From Methylomonas aurea (GTDB lineage: Bacteria; Pseudomonadota; Gammaproteobacteria; Methylococcales; Methylomonadaceae), in the NCBI RefSeq assembly GCF_024505045.1, contig NZ_JANIBM010000008.1:62001-126000 (forward strand): a stretch of DNA of 64,000 bases, written 5' to 3'. Below, in pieces: positions 45,981 through 55,754 of the stretch. A program made the position numbers and the translations under genes. The number at the start of each line of letters is the position of its first letter. The first letter of the stretch is position 1. Below the pieces are notes generated by a model, which ran no database searches, had not been told where the DNA came from, and saw only the letters and a list, made by a program, of their open reading frames with translations.

Positions 45981-47096
45981 ATGTTAAAACATGCGTCGGC
46001 CGTTCTTGGCCTGGTAATGATTCCATTGGGCCATGTCCATGCGGCATCGCAAATTTCCGGTTGGGAGTACCGCGGCAACACGACTACACACTTTTCCCAC
46101 TCGGATGACCATTCGCCGGTGAAGCATAACTACTACGCCCCCGGGCAGCACCCGCCAATCGTCTATCCGGACGGGGCTCCCACCGGAAACCATACCTCGG
46201 GATATGCTGACGCGACCAGCCAAACTTTGCGGGCTTCGGCGTATTCATGGGCGCGTCCTGGGCAAAACGAAACTCCTTCTAATGACGCACAGTCAGTCAT
46301 CGCGGCGAGTTTCACTAAAACCCTGACCGTCAATGCCGGAAGTTCCGGTCTTTCCGTTGGCTCGCCGGTTACCCTCCGGCTGGCCATTAATTTCGACGGA
46401 GCTTACTCCACCCAACAGGGGTGTACGACCATACCCTGTGTGATTACCAATGGTTATGATGTCGCATCTGGCGGTTGGGTTGTTGTCAATGGCAGCTACC
46501 GAATTACCGACTCGAACCACCTGATCGGGCCGGGCAACAACCCCGAGGTAGTGGCCGCCTTCGATTTTCAGGGAAAAGAAGCTAACGAATCGAGGAGCTG
46601 GGGCTATATCGACCGGGTGTATGGTGAAGAACACCCTTGGTGGATAGACAAATATGACCCCGATCACAATGGCATGAACGATATGAGCGAGGACTGGTGG
46701 TGGAGTGCCGCGAGCAATGGTATCGAAACGGCAGGGGATAGCGTGCACAACTCGTATAGCGGACCCTTCGGGCTGCCATTCTCGGGCACGGCGCCCAATA
46801 TCGTACAGACCATCGATTTTCAAACCTATATCGGTGCTCAGCTTGCGATTTCCGCCGGCATGGATATCAGCACCTATGTGTATTACCACGGAGACGCCGG
46901 AGAAAAGACCGTCTACGGCAATTTCATGAACACCTTCAGCGCCGGCATCACGTCTCCCAACGCACCAGGGGTCGAACTGTCTTACCATACGGTGGCTCCG
47001 GTTCCGTTGCCCGGCGCTGCCTGGATGTTTTTGTCCGGTTTGGCGGGTTTTTGGGCATTGAGGCGGGGCAAAGTAGCGATATGCGATAAGGCCTGA
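45981..47096 (+). CDS. VPLPA-CTERM exported protein (371 aa)
   Basis: A short signal peptide (about residues 1-21, GHVHAA) is followed by a 310-residue secreted domain rich in Asn, Ser, Gly and Tyr that I do not recognise (an acidic KYDPDHNGMNDMSEDWWW stretch may bind calcium). The C-terminus VPLPGAAWMFLSGLAGFWALRRGK is a VPLPA-type PEP-CTERM sorting signal. GGAG precedes the ATG by 7 bases. With the 934-residue protein it makes a pair of exosortase substrates around the CBM2 protein. Confidence 0.82.
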   Translation: MLKHASAVLGLVMIPLGHVHAASQISGWEYRGNTTTHFSHSDDHSPVKHNYYAPGQHPPIVYPDGAPTGNHTSGYADATSQTLRASAYSWARPGQNETPSNDAQSVIAASFTKTLTVNAGSSGLSVGSPVTLRLAINFDGAYSTQQGCTTIPCVITNGYDVASGGWVVVNGSYRITDSNHLIGPGNNPEVVAAFDFQGKEANESRSWGYIDRVYGEEHPWWIDKYDPDHNGMNDMSEDWWWSAASNGIETAGDSVHNSYSGPFGLPFSGTAPNIVQTIDFQTYIGAQLAISAGMDISTYVYYHGDAGEKTVYGNFMNTFSAGITSPNAPGVELSYHTVAPVPLPGAAWMFLSGLAGFWALRRGKVAICDKA

Positions 47097-47340
47097 TTCG
47101 CAAAGACCGTTCGTCAGGCGATTGTTTAGCCTACTACCCGATTTTCGCGGCGTTTTAGTGGCCAATTCATGAGCGGTTGCCGACCGCTGGCAGTAAGCGC
47201 CTGGTGAATCCAACCAGCGCTTATGCCGAGATTGCGAAGGTGGAACCGCGTGCCGGCTTCCCGGTGATGGCGGCGGACAGTGCATTCTTCATGTGTGATG
47301 TCAGCCTCGATACGTTCGGGGACGGCGGCCTCCTTTTATT

Positions 47341-47703
47341 ATGAAGAGAAACAGCATGATCGATAGCATTTTTCGGCTGTCCGAAAGCATTCGCTACGTT
47401 GCCGTCTATCGGAATGGACAGCTCCGGTCGAAGTCAAGGACCGGCCTATCGGGCGCAAGCAGCTCCGAGAGCGACCGATATGAGGAATTATTGGTCAATC
47501 CCGCCTTGTTGAAACTAGCCTCGCAACGCGGCAATATCGATTGCGGCGGCCTTGATTATTTGGTGGTGCGCTACGGAAATTTTTTCCAGTTCGTTCTTCC
47601 CACCGAATGGGGGCATGTGTCGGTTTGCATCGAGCCGGATGCGGAGCCGATCAGGATCGGCGAATTGATAATGCTGCAGTGCCTAAGGGAAGGACCATGT
47701 TAA
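47341..47703 (+). CDS. Small conserved-looking protein of unknown function (120 aa)
   Basis: MIDSIFRLSESIRYVAVYRNGQLRS near the start and the alternating hydrophobic pattern after it (LDYLVVRYGNFFQFVLP, WGHVSVCIEP) suggest a small mixed alpha/beta domain, possibly of the Roadblock/LC7 or profilin-like kind. The start may be ATG 47341 or 47356. It lies 232 bases before the CheB/CheR/GGDEF/EAL fusion on the same strand and could belong to that signalling unit. Function unknown. Confidence 0.6.
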   Translation: MKRNSMIDSIFRLSESIRYVAVYRNGQLRSKSRTGLSGASSSESDRYEELLVNPALLKLASQRGNIDCGGLDYLVVRYGNFFQFVLPTEWGHVSVCIEPDAEPIRIGELIMLQCLREGPC

Positions 47704-47935
47704 GTTAAGCCTGACCGCTTCCGCAGCCCAGGTTCAGGATCGGTCTGATTTGGGGTTTGGGCGCTTTTCCGGTTAAGCAGCCGCTGCCGCGGTTGCCGCC
47801 AGCGCCGGCGTTATCCGCCCGCCGCGTCGGGAAAATCGGTGCGAAGCTTGCCTGACTGCTGCCGGATTTCCGGTCGCTAATCGCGGCGATTGTTGACCGC
47901 GCGCCAAGTTTGCGCCGTGACAATCCCACCTACTT

Positions 47936-50900
47936 ATGGATAATACCCCGGGTATTTCGAATCGCCCAACCCACTCAATGTTAGAACCCAATTCATCGAG
48001 CAAGCTTTACGTCGTCGGCATAGGCGCATCGGCAGGTGGATTGGAGGCTATTAGCCAACTCATCAGCCAATTACGCCCCGAGTTACCTTGCGCCTACGTG
48101 GTGCTTCAGCATCTGTCGCCCAGTTACCGCAGCATGATGGTGGAGATTTTGAGCCGGGAGACCGTACTCAAGGTCAAGGAGGCGCAAAACGGCGATCTAC
48201 CGGAAGCCGGCTTCATCTACGTCGTTCCCGCAAATTACAACGCTTATATCAAAGAGCGCCATTTGATTTTGGTGACTGCCCAGCCGGAAGTCGTTCCCAA
48301 GCCGTCGATCAATCAATTTCTGATTTCCCTGGCGGCAGAAGAAGGCGATTCCGCGATCGGGATCGTGCTGTCGGGCACCGGCTCCGACGGCGTCGCCGGC
48401 TTGCGCGCGATCCAAGCGGCTGGCGGATTTACCTTTGCCCAGACGCCGGAGTCGGCCAAATACGACGGTATGCCCAGATCCGCCATCGAAGCGGGGGTCG
48501 CGGACCATATTCTACCCCCCGAAGACATTGGGGCGCGATTGCAGCAATTGTTGGAAACGCCGGCACCCAATCCGGAAGTCATCCCGCCGCCGGATCAGCT
48601 CGACCAATTGCTGGGTAAGTTGCGCGACAAACTGCATCTGGATTTTTCCGGGTACAAAATCGGCACTCTGTTGCGGCGGGTACGCCGCCGCCAAATCGCG
48701 ACCTCCAAGTTGGAATTGAAAGATTACTTAGACTGGGTGGATCGCGATTCCGGCGAATTGGATGCCTTGGCCCGCGACATCTTGATTTCGGTGACCGCTT
48801 TTTTTCGGGATCGCGAGGCATTTGCCGCGCTGGGCAGTTCCATACAAGAGCTTTGCAAGCGCAAGCCGTCGGGCGGCGAGATTCGGGTTTGGGTTGCCGG
48901 TTGCGCCAGCGGCGAAGAAGCCTACTCGGTCGCCATGCTCATTGCCGAAGCATTGGGCGAACGGCTGCAGCACCATAGAGTGCAAGTATTTGCGACCGAC
49001 ATCGACGACGATGCATTGAATGTCGCGCGCCGTGGGATTTACCCTGCCGCCTCGATGGCGGAAGTGCCGGCGGAGTTATTGGGCCGCTATTTCAGTCCTG
49101 CCAACCAAGCTTACGAGGCCGGCAAGTTGCTGCGCGACATGATCGTGTTTGCTCGGCACAATCTGGTCAGCGATCCGCCGTTTTTGCGCCTGGATTTGGT
49201 GTCTTGCCGCAACGTTCTGATTTATTTCGACTCGCCGTTGCAGGCCAAGGTATTGCAAACCTTTCATTTCGGGTTGCAGAAAGAAGGCTGTTTATTCCTG
49301 GGACGTTCGGAAAGTGTGGCCCAGGCCGAACAATTGTTCACGCCATTGGATCGCCGCGAACGCCTGTTCAAAAAAACCGGCGACTCGGCGATATTGCCGG
49401 GCCCGGTCAATACGGCCAGTTTTAAGTCGCCGCTGCATAAGCGCGATCATAAGCAGGAAGCGTTGCTATCCGGTTTGGTCAGGCACTATGGGGTGACGGC
49501 CGCCCTGATCGACAGTAAAGGCAATATCCAGCATACCGTCGGAAAGGTCGACCATTACCTGCAATTTCCGGTAGGGAGCACCCGGCTGTCGATTGCCGAT
49601 GTCAGCGTGCCGCAATTGCGCGGCGAACTTTTGACGTTGTTGCACCAGTGCGAACAAACCGGCAAGCCTCAGCGCGGGCGTAAACGTAAGTTGAGTAACG
49701 AGCGCTTTCGGATTTATGTCGAGCCGATTGCCGATAGCAATAGCCAATATCGGTTGGTGCTGTTTGTGCCGGATAGGGCAGACGCCGCCAACGACGAGCC
49801 CGCCGGCCTGACTCCTAACCGGGCGTTGGAAGACGAGTTGGTCGCTACCCGCGAACATTTGCAGGCATTGGTGGAAGAGCTCGCCACCGCCAACGAGGAA
49901 ATGCAGGCGCTCAATGAAGAAACTCAGGCCTCGAACGAGGAGTTGCAAGCGACCAACGAGGAATTGGAGGCCGCTAACGAAGAATTACAGGCCACCAACG
50001 AAGAGCTGATCAGCTTAAACGAGGAACTCAGCGTCAAGACCCAGGAATTGGCGCGGCTGACGGAAGAATACGCGCACTTGTACGACGCGTTGCAATTTCC
50101 GATTTTGGTGTTCGATCGCGCATGCCAATTGATCCGCTTCAATGCGCCGGCGGCCCGCCATTTCGACCTGCGCCCCACTGCGCTGAGGCAACATGTCAGT
50201 CGCCTGCGCCTGCCGGAATCGATGAAGCATCTGGACAATTTACTGGGCAGCACCTTGGCGCATGCCGACCGTATCGAGCGTGCGGTCAAGTTTAACGAGC
50301 GCTGCCTGCAACTGGCAATCACTCCGGGTCTGGACGCGACCGGCAACGTGGTTACCCTGGTCGCGACCCTGATCGATATTACAGAAATCAGTCAAGCGCA
50401 GACTCAATTACAGAAATCTCAGTCGCGTTTGAGCGCATTGATGGAAAACACTACCGTCATTTTCGCGATGAAGGACACCAAGGGCGATTATTTGTACGCC
50501 AATCGGCGATTTCTCGAATATTTCGACATTCCGGCCGAAGGCTATTTGGGCAAAAACGATTTCAATCTTTTGCCCAAAGACTTGGCCGCCAAAATCTGGA
50601 GCGCCGATCTGGAGGCCTTGCGCATGCAAAAAGCTGTGGTGTGCGAACATGTCATCAATAACGGCAGCGAAACCCACCACTTGCGCACAGTACATCAATC
50701 CTTGCAGGACGAGGACGGCATTCCGACCGCGTTTATCACCGAAGCCGAGGATGTTACCGCCGCTAAACATGCCGAACAGCAATTGCGCATTACGGCACGG
50801 GTTTTCGAACAGGCCGGCGAAGCCATCGCGGTCACCAACCCCAAAGGCGTTATCGAAACGGTCAATGCGGCGTTTACTCATATCACCGGATATCTGATGG

Positions 50901-52450
50901 AGGAAAGCATTGGCCACACGGTCGGTTTTCTGCTGAAATCCGGCCGCCATAGTCTCGAGTTTTACCAATCGATGTGGCAAGCCTTGAATCAGAAAGGCTA
51001 TTGGCAAGGCGAAATCTGGAACAAACGCAAGAACGGGGAAATCTTTCCGGAGTGGCTGACCATCAATCGGATCGACGATAAAGATGGCAACCCCGAGCAT
51101 TTCGTTGCGGTATTTTCCGACATCACTAGTATCAAAGATTCGCAGCGTAAAGCCGAATATCTGGCGACGCACGATCCTTTGACCGGTTTGCCCAATCGTG
51201 CCTTGTTTCAAGACCGGTTAAGACATTCGCTGGCCAAGGCCAGACGAAGCAATAACCAGGTGGCGCTGTTGTTCATCGACTTGGATAATTTCAAAAACAT
51301 CAACGATAGCCTGGGTCACGATTATGGCGACGAATTGCTGAAACTGGCTGCCGCGCGGTTGACGGATGTCGTGCGCGACATCGATACGGTTGCGCGTTTG
51401 GGCGGCGACGAATTCACCGCCATTCTGTCCGATTGCAACGTCAAAACGGCGCAAGCCATCGCGCAACGCTTGCTGGACGATTTATGCGCTTCGTTCGAGA
51501 TCGATGGGCGCAGCCTGTTCATTTCTGCCAGCATTGGCATCGCCTTTTTTCCCGAAGACAGCAACGATAGCCAGGGGCTGATCAAAGCCGCGGACACGGC
51601 CATGTACCGCGCCAAAGAGCAAGGCCGCAATCGTATCGGATTGTTCAAACCCGATATGCAAATCAAGCTGTTGAAGCAACAGGCGCTGGAAAGCGGTCTG
51701 CGTGAGGCCATCCGGCAGAAACGGCTCAGATTGGTTTACCAACCCAAATACCGAATCGAGGCCGGCAAACAGTTGATCGGCGCGGAAGCCTTGCTACGCT
51801 GGCACGACCCCGAACTGGGCGACATATCGCCGGCAGAATTTATTCCGATTGCGGAAAGCAGCGGGTTCATGTTGGATTTGGGCGAACATGTGTTGCAGCT
51901 GTTGCTGGCGCAAATCGCCTATTGGCTGGGCCAGGGCCTGCATGTTCCGACCATTGCGCTCAATGTATCGGCCAAGAGTATTCGGGAAATCCACTTCGCC
52001 AATAAAATGTTGAGCTCCTTGCAGCGTTACGGCGTCGCCGCAAGGCAAATTCAAGTCGAAATCACCGAAAGCGCATTGTTGGAAAATAGCGTTACGGTCC
52101 GAAATAATATACTGGCGATTCACGAAGCCGGCGTCGGCATCGCGATCGATGATTTCGGTACCGGTTACTCGTCTTTAAGTTATTTGAAGCATCTGCCTTT
52201 GACCGAATTGAAAATCGACAAGAGTTTCGTCGAAAGTTTGGGCGAGCGAGCCGAAGACGAAGCCATTGCCCGGGCGATTCTGGGCCTTGCCGGAGCGCTA
52301 AACTTGAAAACCGTCGCCGAAGGCGTTGAAAACGAGCAGCAACTGCGCTGGCTGCAGCAAAACGGCTGCGACATCTACCAAGGCTATTTATTTTCCAAAC
52401 CATTGGAAACCGACAATTTCGAGGATTTATTGGCAGGACTGCGGTTATGA
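47936..52450 (+). CDS. CheB-CheR-PAS-GGDEF-EAL fusion protein (1504 aa)
   Basis: Order: a CheB methylesterase domain (about 20-200, with Ser in GIGASAGGLEAI, His in VLQHLSP, Asp in SGTGSDGVAG); a CheR methyltransferase domain (about 215-480, AGCASGEEAYSVAML, LVSCRNVLIYFD); a coiled coil (about 635-710, repeated TNEELEAANEEL); three PAS-type regions (about 715-1070); GGDEF (about 1085-1240); and EAL (about 1250-1500). GGDEF keeps its active site, and RDID five residues before it is a c-di-GMP inhibitory I-site. EAL keeps EALLRW, the ITESALLEN segment and DDFGTGYSS. So synthesis and breakdown of c-di-GMP both look possible. Its TGA overlaps the phytochrome ATG. Confidence 0.92.
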   Translation: MDNTPGISNRPTHSMLEPNSSSKLYVVGIGASAGGLEAISQLISQLRPELPCAYVVLQHLSPSYRSMMVEILSRETVLKVKEAQNGDLPEAGFIYVVPANYNAYIKERHLILVTAQPEVVPKPSINQFLISLAAEEGDSAIGIVLSGTGSDGVAGLRAIQAAGGFTFAQTPESAKYDGMPRSAIEAGVADHILPPEDIGARLQQLLETPAPNPEVIPPPDQLDQLLGKLRDKLHLDFSGYKIGTLLRRVRRRQIATSKLELKDYLDWVDRDSGELDALARDILISVTAFFRDREAFAALGSSIQELCKRKPSGGEIRVWVAGCASGEEAYSVAMLIAEALGERLQHHRVQVFATDIDDDALNVARRGIYPAASMAEVPAELLGRYFSPANQAYEAGKLLRDMIVFARHNLVSDPPFLRLDLVSCRNVLIYFDSPLQAKVLQTFHFGLQKEGCLFLGRSESVAQAEQLFTPLDRRERLFKKTGDSAILPGPVNTASFKSPLHKRDHKQEALLSGLVRHYGVTAALIDSKGNIQHTVGKVDHYLQFPVGSTRLSIADVSVPQLRGELLTLLHQCEQTGKPQRGRKRKLSNERFRIYVEPIADSNSQYRLVLFVPDRADAANDEPAGLTPNRALEDELVATREHLQALVEELATANEEMQALNEETQASNEELQATNEELEAANEELQATNEELISLNEELSVKTQELARLTEEYAHLYDALQFPILVFDRACQLIRFNAPAARHFDLRPTALRQHVSRLRLPESMKHLDNLLGSTLAHADRIERAVKFNERCLQLAITPGLDATGNVVTLVATLIDITEISQAQTQLQKSQSRLSALMENTTVIFAMKDTKGDYLYANRRFLEYFDIPAEGYLGKNDFNLLPKDLAAKIWSADLEALRMQKAVVCEHVINNGSETHHLRTVHQSLQDEDGIPTAFITEAEDVTAAKHAEQQLRITARVFEQAGEAIAVTNPKGVIETVNAAFTHITGYLMEESIGHTVGFLLKSGRHSLEFYQSMWQALNQKGYWQGEIWNKRKNGEIFPEWLTINRIDDKDGNPEHFVAVFSDITSIKDSQRKAEYLATHDPLTGLPNRALFQDRLRHSLAKARRSNNQVALLFIDLDNFKNINDSLGHDYGDELLKLAAARLTDVVRDIDTVARLGGDEFTAILSDCNVKTAQAIAQRLLDDLCASFEIDGRSLFISASIGIAFFPEDSNDSQGLIKAADTAMYRAKEQGRNRIGLFKPDMQIKLLKQQALESGLREAIRQKRLRLVYQPKYRIEAGKQLIGAEALLRWHDPELGDISPAEFIPIAESSGFMLDLGEHVLQLLLAQIAYWLGQGLHVPTIALNVSAKSIREIHFANKMLSSLQRYGVAARQIQVEITESALLENSVTVRNNILAIHEAGVGIAIDDFGTGYSSLSYLKHLPLTELKIDKSFVESLGERAEDEAIARAILGLAGALNLKTVAEGVENEQQLRWLQQNGCDIYQGYLFSKPLETDNFEDLLAGLRL

Positions 52451-53898
52451 AACCACGCTTTCTCGATCAGTGCGAACAGGAAGCCTTGCATCTGTCGGGC
52501 GCGATTCAAGCTCACGGTGCGCTGATTATCGTCAACGGGCAAGGCATTTGCGACCGCGTTTCCGAGAATATTGAACGGTTCGCCGCGCTGCCGGCCGAGC
52601 GATGGCTGGGTCGCACGCTGCCTGCGGAGCCGGCCGATTGGCTGAAACTGTTCTCCAATCAAGGTTCGCGGCGCTTGATCTTATACAAAACGGCTTTAGC
52701 GGATCGCCCGCTCGATGTGATTTTAAACCGGCTCGATAGCGGCGCTATCAGTTTTGAATTGTTGCCTCATGTTCCCTGGCGCCAAACCTCGCACGGTATT
52801 TTCTTGCCGCAAACGCCAGACAGCGAGGCCGAAATCGAGCGAATGCAGCAGGCGTTGACCGAAAAGGTAGCCGCCATCACCGGCTTTCAACGCGTCATGC
52901 TGTATTTGTTCAGGGAAGACGGCGACGGCGAGGTCATCGCCGAAACGGTTGCTGCCGACGGCCATTACGGTACTTATCTGGGCTTGCGTTTCCCAGCCAG
53001 CGACATTCCGCAAATCGCGCGCAAGTTGTATTTGCGAACGCCTTGGCGTTTTATCGCCGATGCCTTGGCCGATCCCGTTGCGTTGCTGGGTAACGATGAC
53101 CAAGCCGACTTGAGTTTGGTCGATTTGCGTAGCGTCTCGCCGGTACACCGGACGTATTTAAGCAACATGGGGGTCAGGTCGTCCTTGTCTTTCCCCGTCG
53201 TCGTCAATGGCGCTTTGACGGCGCTGGTCGCCTGCCACCAGCAGCAGTCGAGCTTGCTTTCCCCGCAGACGTTGGAGTTGGCTGCCGAACATGTTCGCGC
53301 TTATAGCGTCGCAATAACCAGTTTTCATGCTCGCCGCCGCATCCGCATGATAGATGGGTTGACCCAACGTTTTGAACAGGTTAAGCATCTGCTCCAGCGC
53401 CATGGTGCTATCGAGTCGGCCTGGCCGGAGCTGGCACCGTGGCTGGTTAGTGAATTCAAAGCCGACGGCATTTGCTTAGCCTTGGGCGACAGGTTTATCG
53501 TTTGCGAACACGGTTTCGAAGCGGAAGCCCTCGGGTACATCGACGATTGGTTTTGCCACGAAGCGGGCGAACTGGTCTGGCAATGCGATAGCTTGAGGCG
53601 CGAGTTCCCGGATTTTCCGTTATCCGAGGTTGCCGGAATCATGGCCATGCGTCTGACCACTCAAGCGGGCATCGTGCTTAGAATCTATTTGACACGCATG
53701 GAGCACATCCACGAAGTGGCATGGGGCGGCAATCCGGACAAACCGGTCGAATACCACGACGGCCGGCTAGGCATTGCGCCGCGCCGCTCCTTCGAAAAAT
53801 GGCTGGAAAAACGCATGGGATACAGCCGGCCTTGGGAAAACGAATCACGTTTATTGCTGCACAAATTGCGTGATCTATTGCAAAACCTCTATGTTTAG
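52447..53898 (+). CDS. Bacteriophytochrome photosensory core without output domain (483 aa)
   Basis: PAS-GAF-PHY layout. The bilin-binding Cys is Cys9 in DQCEQEALHLSGAIQAHGAL, the bacteriophytochrome position before the PAS domain. The GAF domain has FPASDIPQIARKLY and SVSPVHRTYLSNMG (His by the chromophore), and the PHY tongue has VAWGGNPDKP and PRRSFEKWLE. The protein ends straight after PHY, with no histidine kinase, GGDEF or other output. It therefore must act on a partner. Its ATG overlaps the stop of the CheB/CheR/GGDEF/EAL gene (ATGA), and a heme oxygenase gene follows by 5 bases. Confidence 0.9.
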   Translation: MKPRFLDQCEQEALHLSGAIQAHGALIIVNGQGICDRVSENIERFAALPAERWLGRTLPAEPADWLKLFSNQGSRRLILYKTALADRPLDVILNRLDSGAISFELLPHVPWRQTSHGIFLPQTPDSEAEIERMQQALTEKVAAITGFQRVMLYLFREDGDGEVIAETVAADGHYGTYLGLRFPASDIPQIARKLYLRTPWRFIADALADPVALLGNDDQADLSLVDLRSVSPVHRTYLSNMGVRSSLSFPVVVNGALTALVACHQQQSSLLSPQTLELAAEHVRAYSVAITSFHARRRIRMIDGLTQRFEQVKHLLQRHGAIESAWPELAPWLVSEFKADGICLALGDRFIVCEHGFEAEALGYIDDWFCHEAGELVWQCDSLRREFPDFPLSEVAGIMAMRLTTQAGIVLRIYLTRMEHIHEVAWGGNPDKPVEYHDGRLGIAPRRSFEKWLEKRMGYSRPWENESRLLLHKLRDLLQNLYV

Positions 53899-53903
53899 TA
53901 CCG

Positions 53904-54491
53904 ATGCAATCTGATTCAGCCGACCGGGGCGTTCCGAGCAATTCTTGCGCCGCTAAGGTCTTACGCCAACTGACCCAAGATCGGCATCGCGCCGTCGAAG
54001 CGCTGCCGATATTCCGGCGCTTGCTGCTGGCTGAAGTTACCCTAGCGGATTATGCGGCAGTGCTGACGACGCATTACCGGTTTTATACGGTGGTCGAGCC
54101 GGTTTTGATAGCGAATAATGCGTTGGGCTTGTCTTATCAAGCACGACTGCCTTTGCTAACGCGGGACTTGACCGCTCTGGGCTGCCCGCTTCCCGCAAGC
54201 ACTAATCATTCGCTGACGATACCGACGAAAGCCGCGGCGTGCGGCTGCCGTTACGTGATCGAAGGCTCGGCGTTGGGCGGTAATATCATCACTGCGCACC
54301 TACGGGCGCGTTTGGGAGATGCGATCGATTCCGCTCTGGCTTTTTATACGTTGGACGGCCGGCCATTGTTGAGTTGGCCTAAAGTGCAAGCGGCTTTATC
54401 CGAACAACTCGACAGCCAGCAGGCGACAAATGAAGCCGCTGCTTACGCCAATCTGGTTTTTAGCCTATTGGAGCGGCTTGCCAATGCTTGA
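53904..54491 (+). CDS. bphO: Biliverdin-forming heme oxygenase (BphO type)
   Basis: This 195-residue heme oxygenase-like protein has the proximal His at residue 28 (LTQDRHRAVEALP), the YRFYTVVEP helix, and EGSALGGNIITAHL, which matches the GSxLGG distal helix of bacterial heme oxygenases. It opens heme to biliverdin, the chromophore of bacteriophytochromes, and is commonly encoded next to one. It begins 5 bases after the phytochrome stop, so it is co-transcribed. The start of the protein may be a little further in. Confidence 0.85.
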   Translation: MQSDSADRGVPSNSCAAKVLRQLTQDRHRAVEALPIFRRLLLAEVTLADYAAVLTTHYRFYTVVEPVLIANNALGLSYQARLPLLTRDLTALGCPLPASTNHSLTIPTKAAACGCRYVIEGSALGGNIITAHLRARLGDAIDSALAFYTLDGRPLLSWPKVQAALSEQLDSQQATNEAAAYANLVFSLLERLANA

Positions 54492-54645
54492 TTTTCGCCG
54501 GCTTGGGGGCTTTGTGCGCTACGCGTCGGCTGGGGTCGCAGCGGCCGAATCCGACGCGTTTGGTCTCGCTCTGGTTTTCATTGAGATTTCGCAATCTCGC
54601 GATACGATACTCGGCCGAATAGAGCAATAGAAAAGGATAAATGCC

Positions 54646-55197
54646 ATGCGAAGTCAATGCGCTAGATCGTATTCGGTGTTGGCGGCTTTGCCGCTGGTGG
54701 CGATGTTCGTTTTCGGTGTCTGCCGCGCCGAGGTCCAGCTTAAGCCAGATCCGCGGCTGACGCCGGGCGACACGGTGACGACCGATATTCATGTCGTCTG
54801 CCAATTAGGCTACGCCCAACAGGCCAGGGAGATTACCGAAACCGAAAAAAGGCAGGTATTTCGTTTGTACGGTATTGGAGCGCAAAATGCACGCCGTTAC
54901 CAAATCGACCATCTGATCAGCCTGGCATTAGGCGGCTCGAATGCCGTCAGAAATCTGTGGCCGCAATCGCTCAATACTCAACCGTATAACGCTTATCGGA
55001 AGGACGAACTGGAAAATAAGTTGCGCGAATTGGTTTGTGCCGGAGACCTTCCAATTCGTCAGGCGCAGGTAGAAATTTCGTCGGATTGGATCGAAGCTTA
55101 TAAAAAATACTTGGGGCCGCCGCCGAATACGGCGCATAAACCGGCGGCGAACGCTCGGCCTGCGGATGCGGTTGTGCGCGACGAATCGGCGCAATAG
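54646..55197 (+). CDS. Secreted HNH-nuclease-like protein (183 aa)
   Basis: A signal peptide (about residues 1-28, ending FGVCRA) is followed by a domain with IDHLISLALGGSN and NLWPQS, the His-Asn pattern of HNH/DUF-type nucleases. Two cysteines and a C-terminal Pro/Ala-rich tail are present. Nuclease activity is inferred from this motif only. It stands alone, with its own GAAAAGGAT ribosome site before the ATG. It could act on environmental or matrix DNA. Confidence 0.75.
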   Translation: MRSQCARSYSVLAALPLVAMFVFGVCRAEVQLKPDPRLTPGDTVTTDIHVVCQLGYAQQAREITETEKRQVFRLYGIGAQNARRYQIDHLISLALGGSNAVRNLWPQSLNTQPYNAYRKDELENKLRELVCAGDLPIRQAQVEISSDWIEAYKKYLGPPPNTAHKPAANARPADAVVRDESAQ

Positions 55198-55754
55198 TAT
55201 CGATGGCCTCGAGTTCGGTTCATGCGGTGCGTTTTCCGATTGGTGTATCGGTTGGGAGCATCGGTAGTACCGACGATGGCTCAACAGCGGAAATTGGGCA
55301 AAGGCCCTGCCGAGCACTTCACCTGGTACCGTATCCGTATGGAGGGCTGTTAAAGTTCGGCCGGTGTCCCACCCTGGCCGGGGCGGTTAGGTTCGTGCTA
55401 TCGGTTGGTTTTCGGCGAAAAGCATTTCGATGACTCGCCCCGCACGGCGCGGATGTTGGACAACGATTTTTTGCGGCAGGCTTTGCTGAAACGCTCCGAC
55501 TTCCTCAACGGCAAATACTTTCCCCCAATGGGCGCTGAGTAGTGCTAACGGCATAGAATAGGGAACGGAACACTGTGGCAACTGGTGCGCAAAGCCTCCA
55601 AGAGCCGTCCGCCTGACAGGTGCAAATTTTAACGGTTTTGTTGTCGGGCCTTTTGCGGCCGCGGCTTAACCGATCTGTTTCCCGCGCAGGCGATAGCATC
55701 GAGTTCGGACCAGCGGGCGGACTGTCGCATCCGCCCCTCAATACATCTTCGATA
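55198..55754. other. 557-base gap after the HNH-like gene
   Basis: No full gene was seen. A 62-codon open frame at 55354-55542 ends in protein-like text (GEKHFDDSPRTARMLDNDFL then RQALLKRSDFLNGKYFPP) but has no plausible start, so it may be the tail of a lost gene. The rest shows nothing identifiable. Confidence 0.4.
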
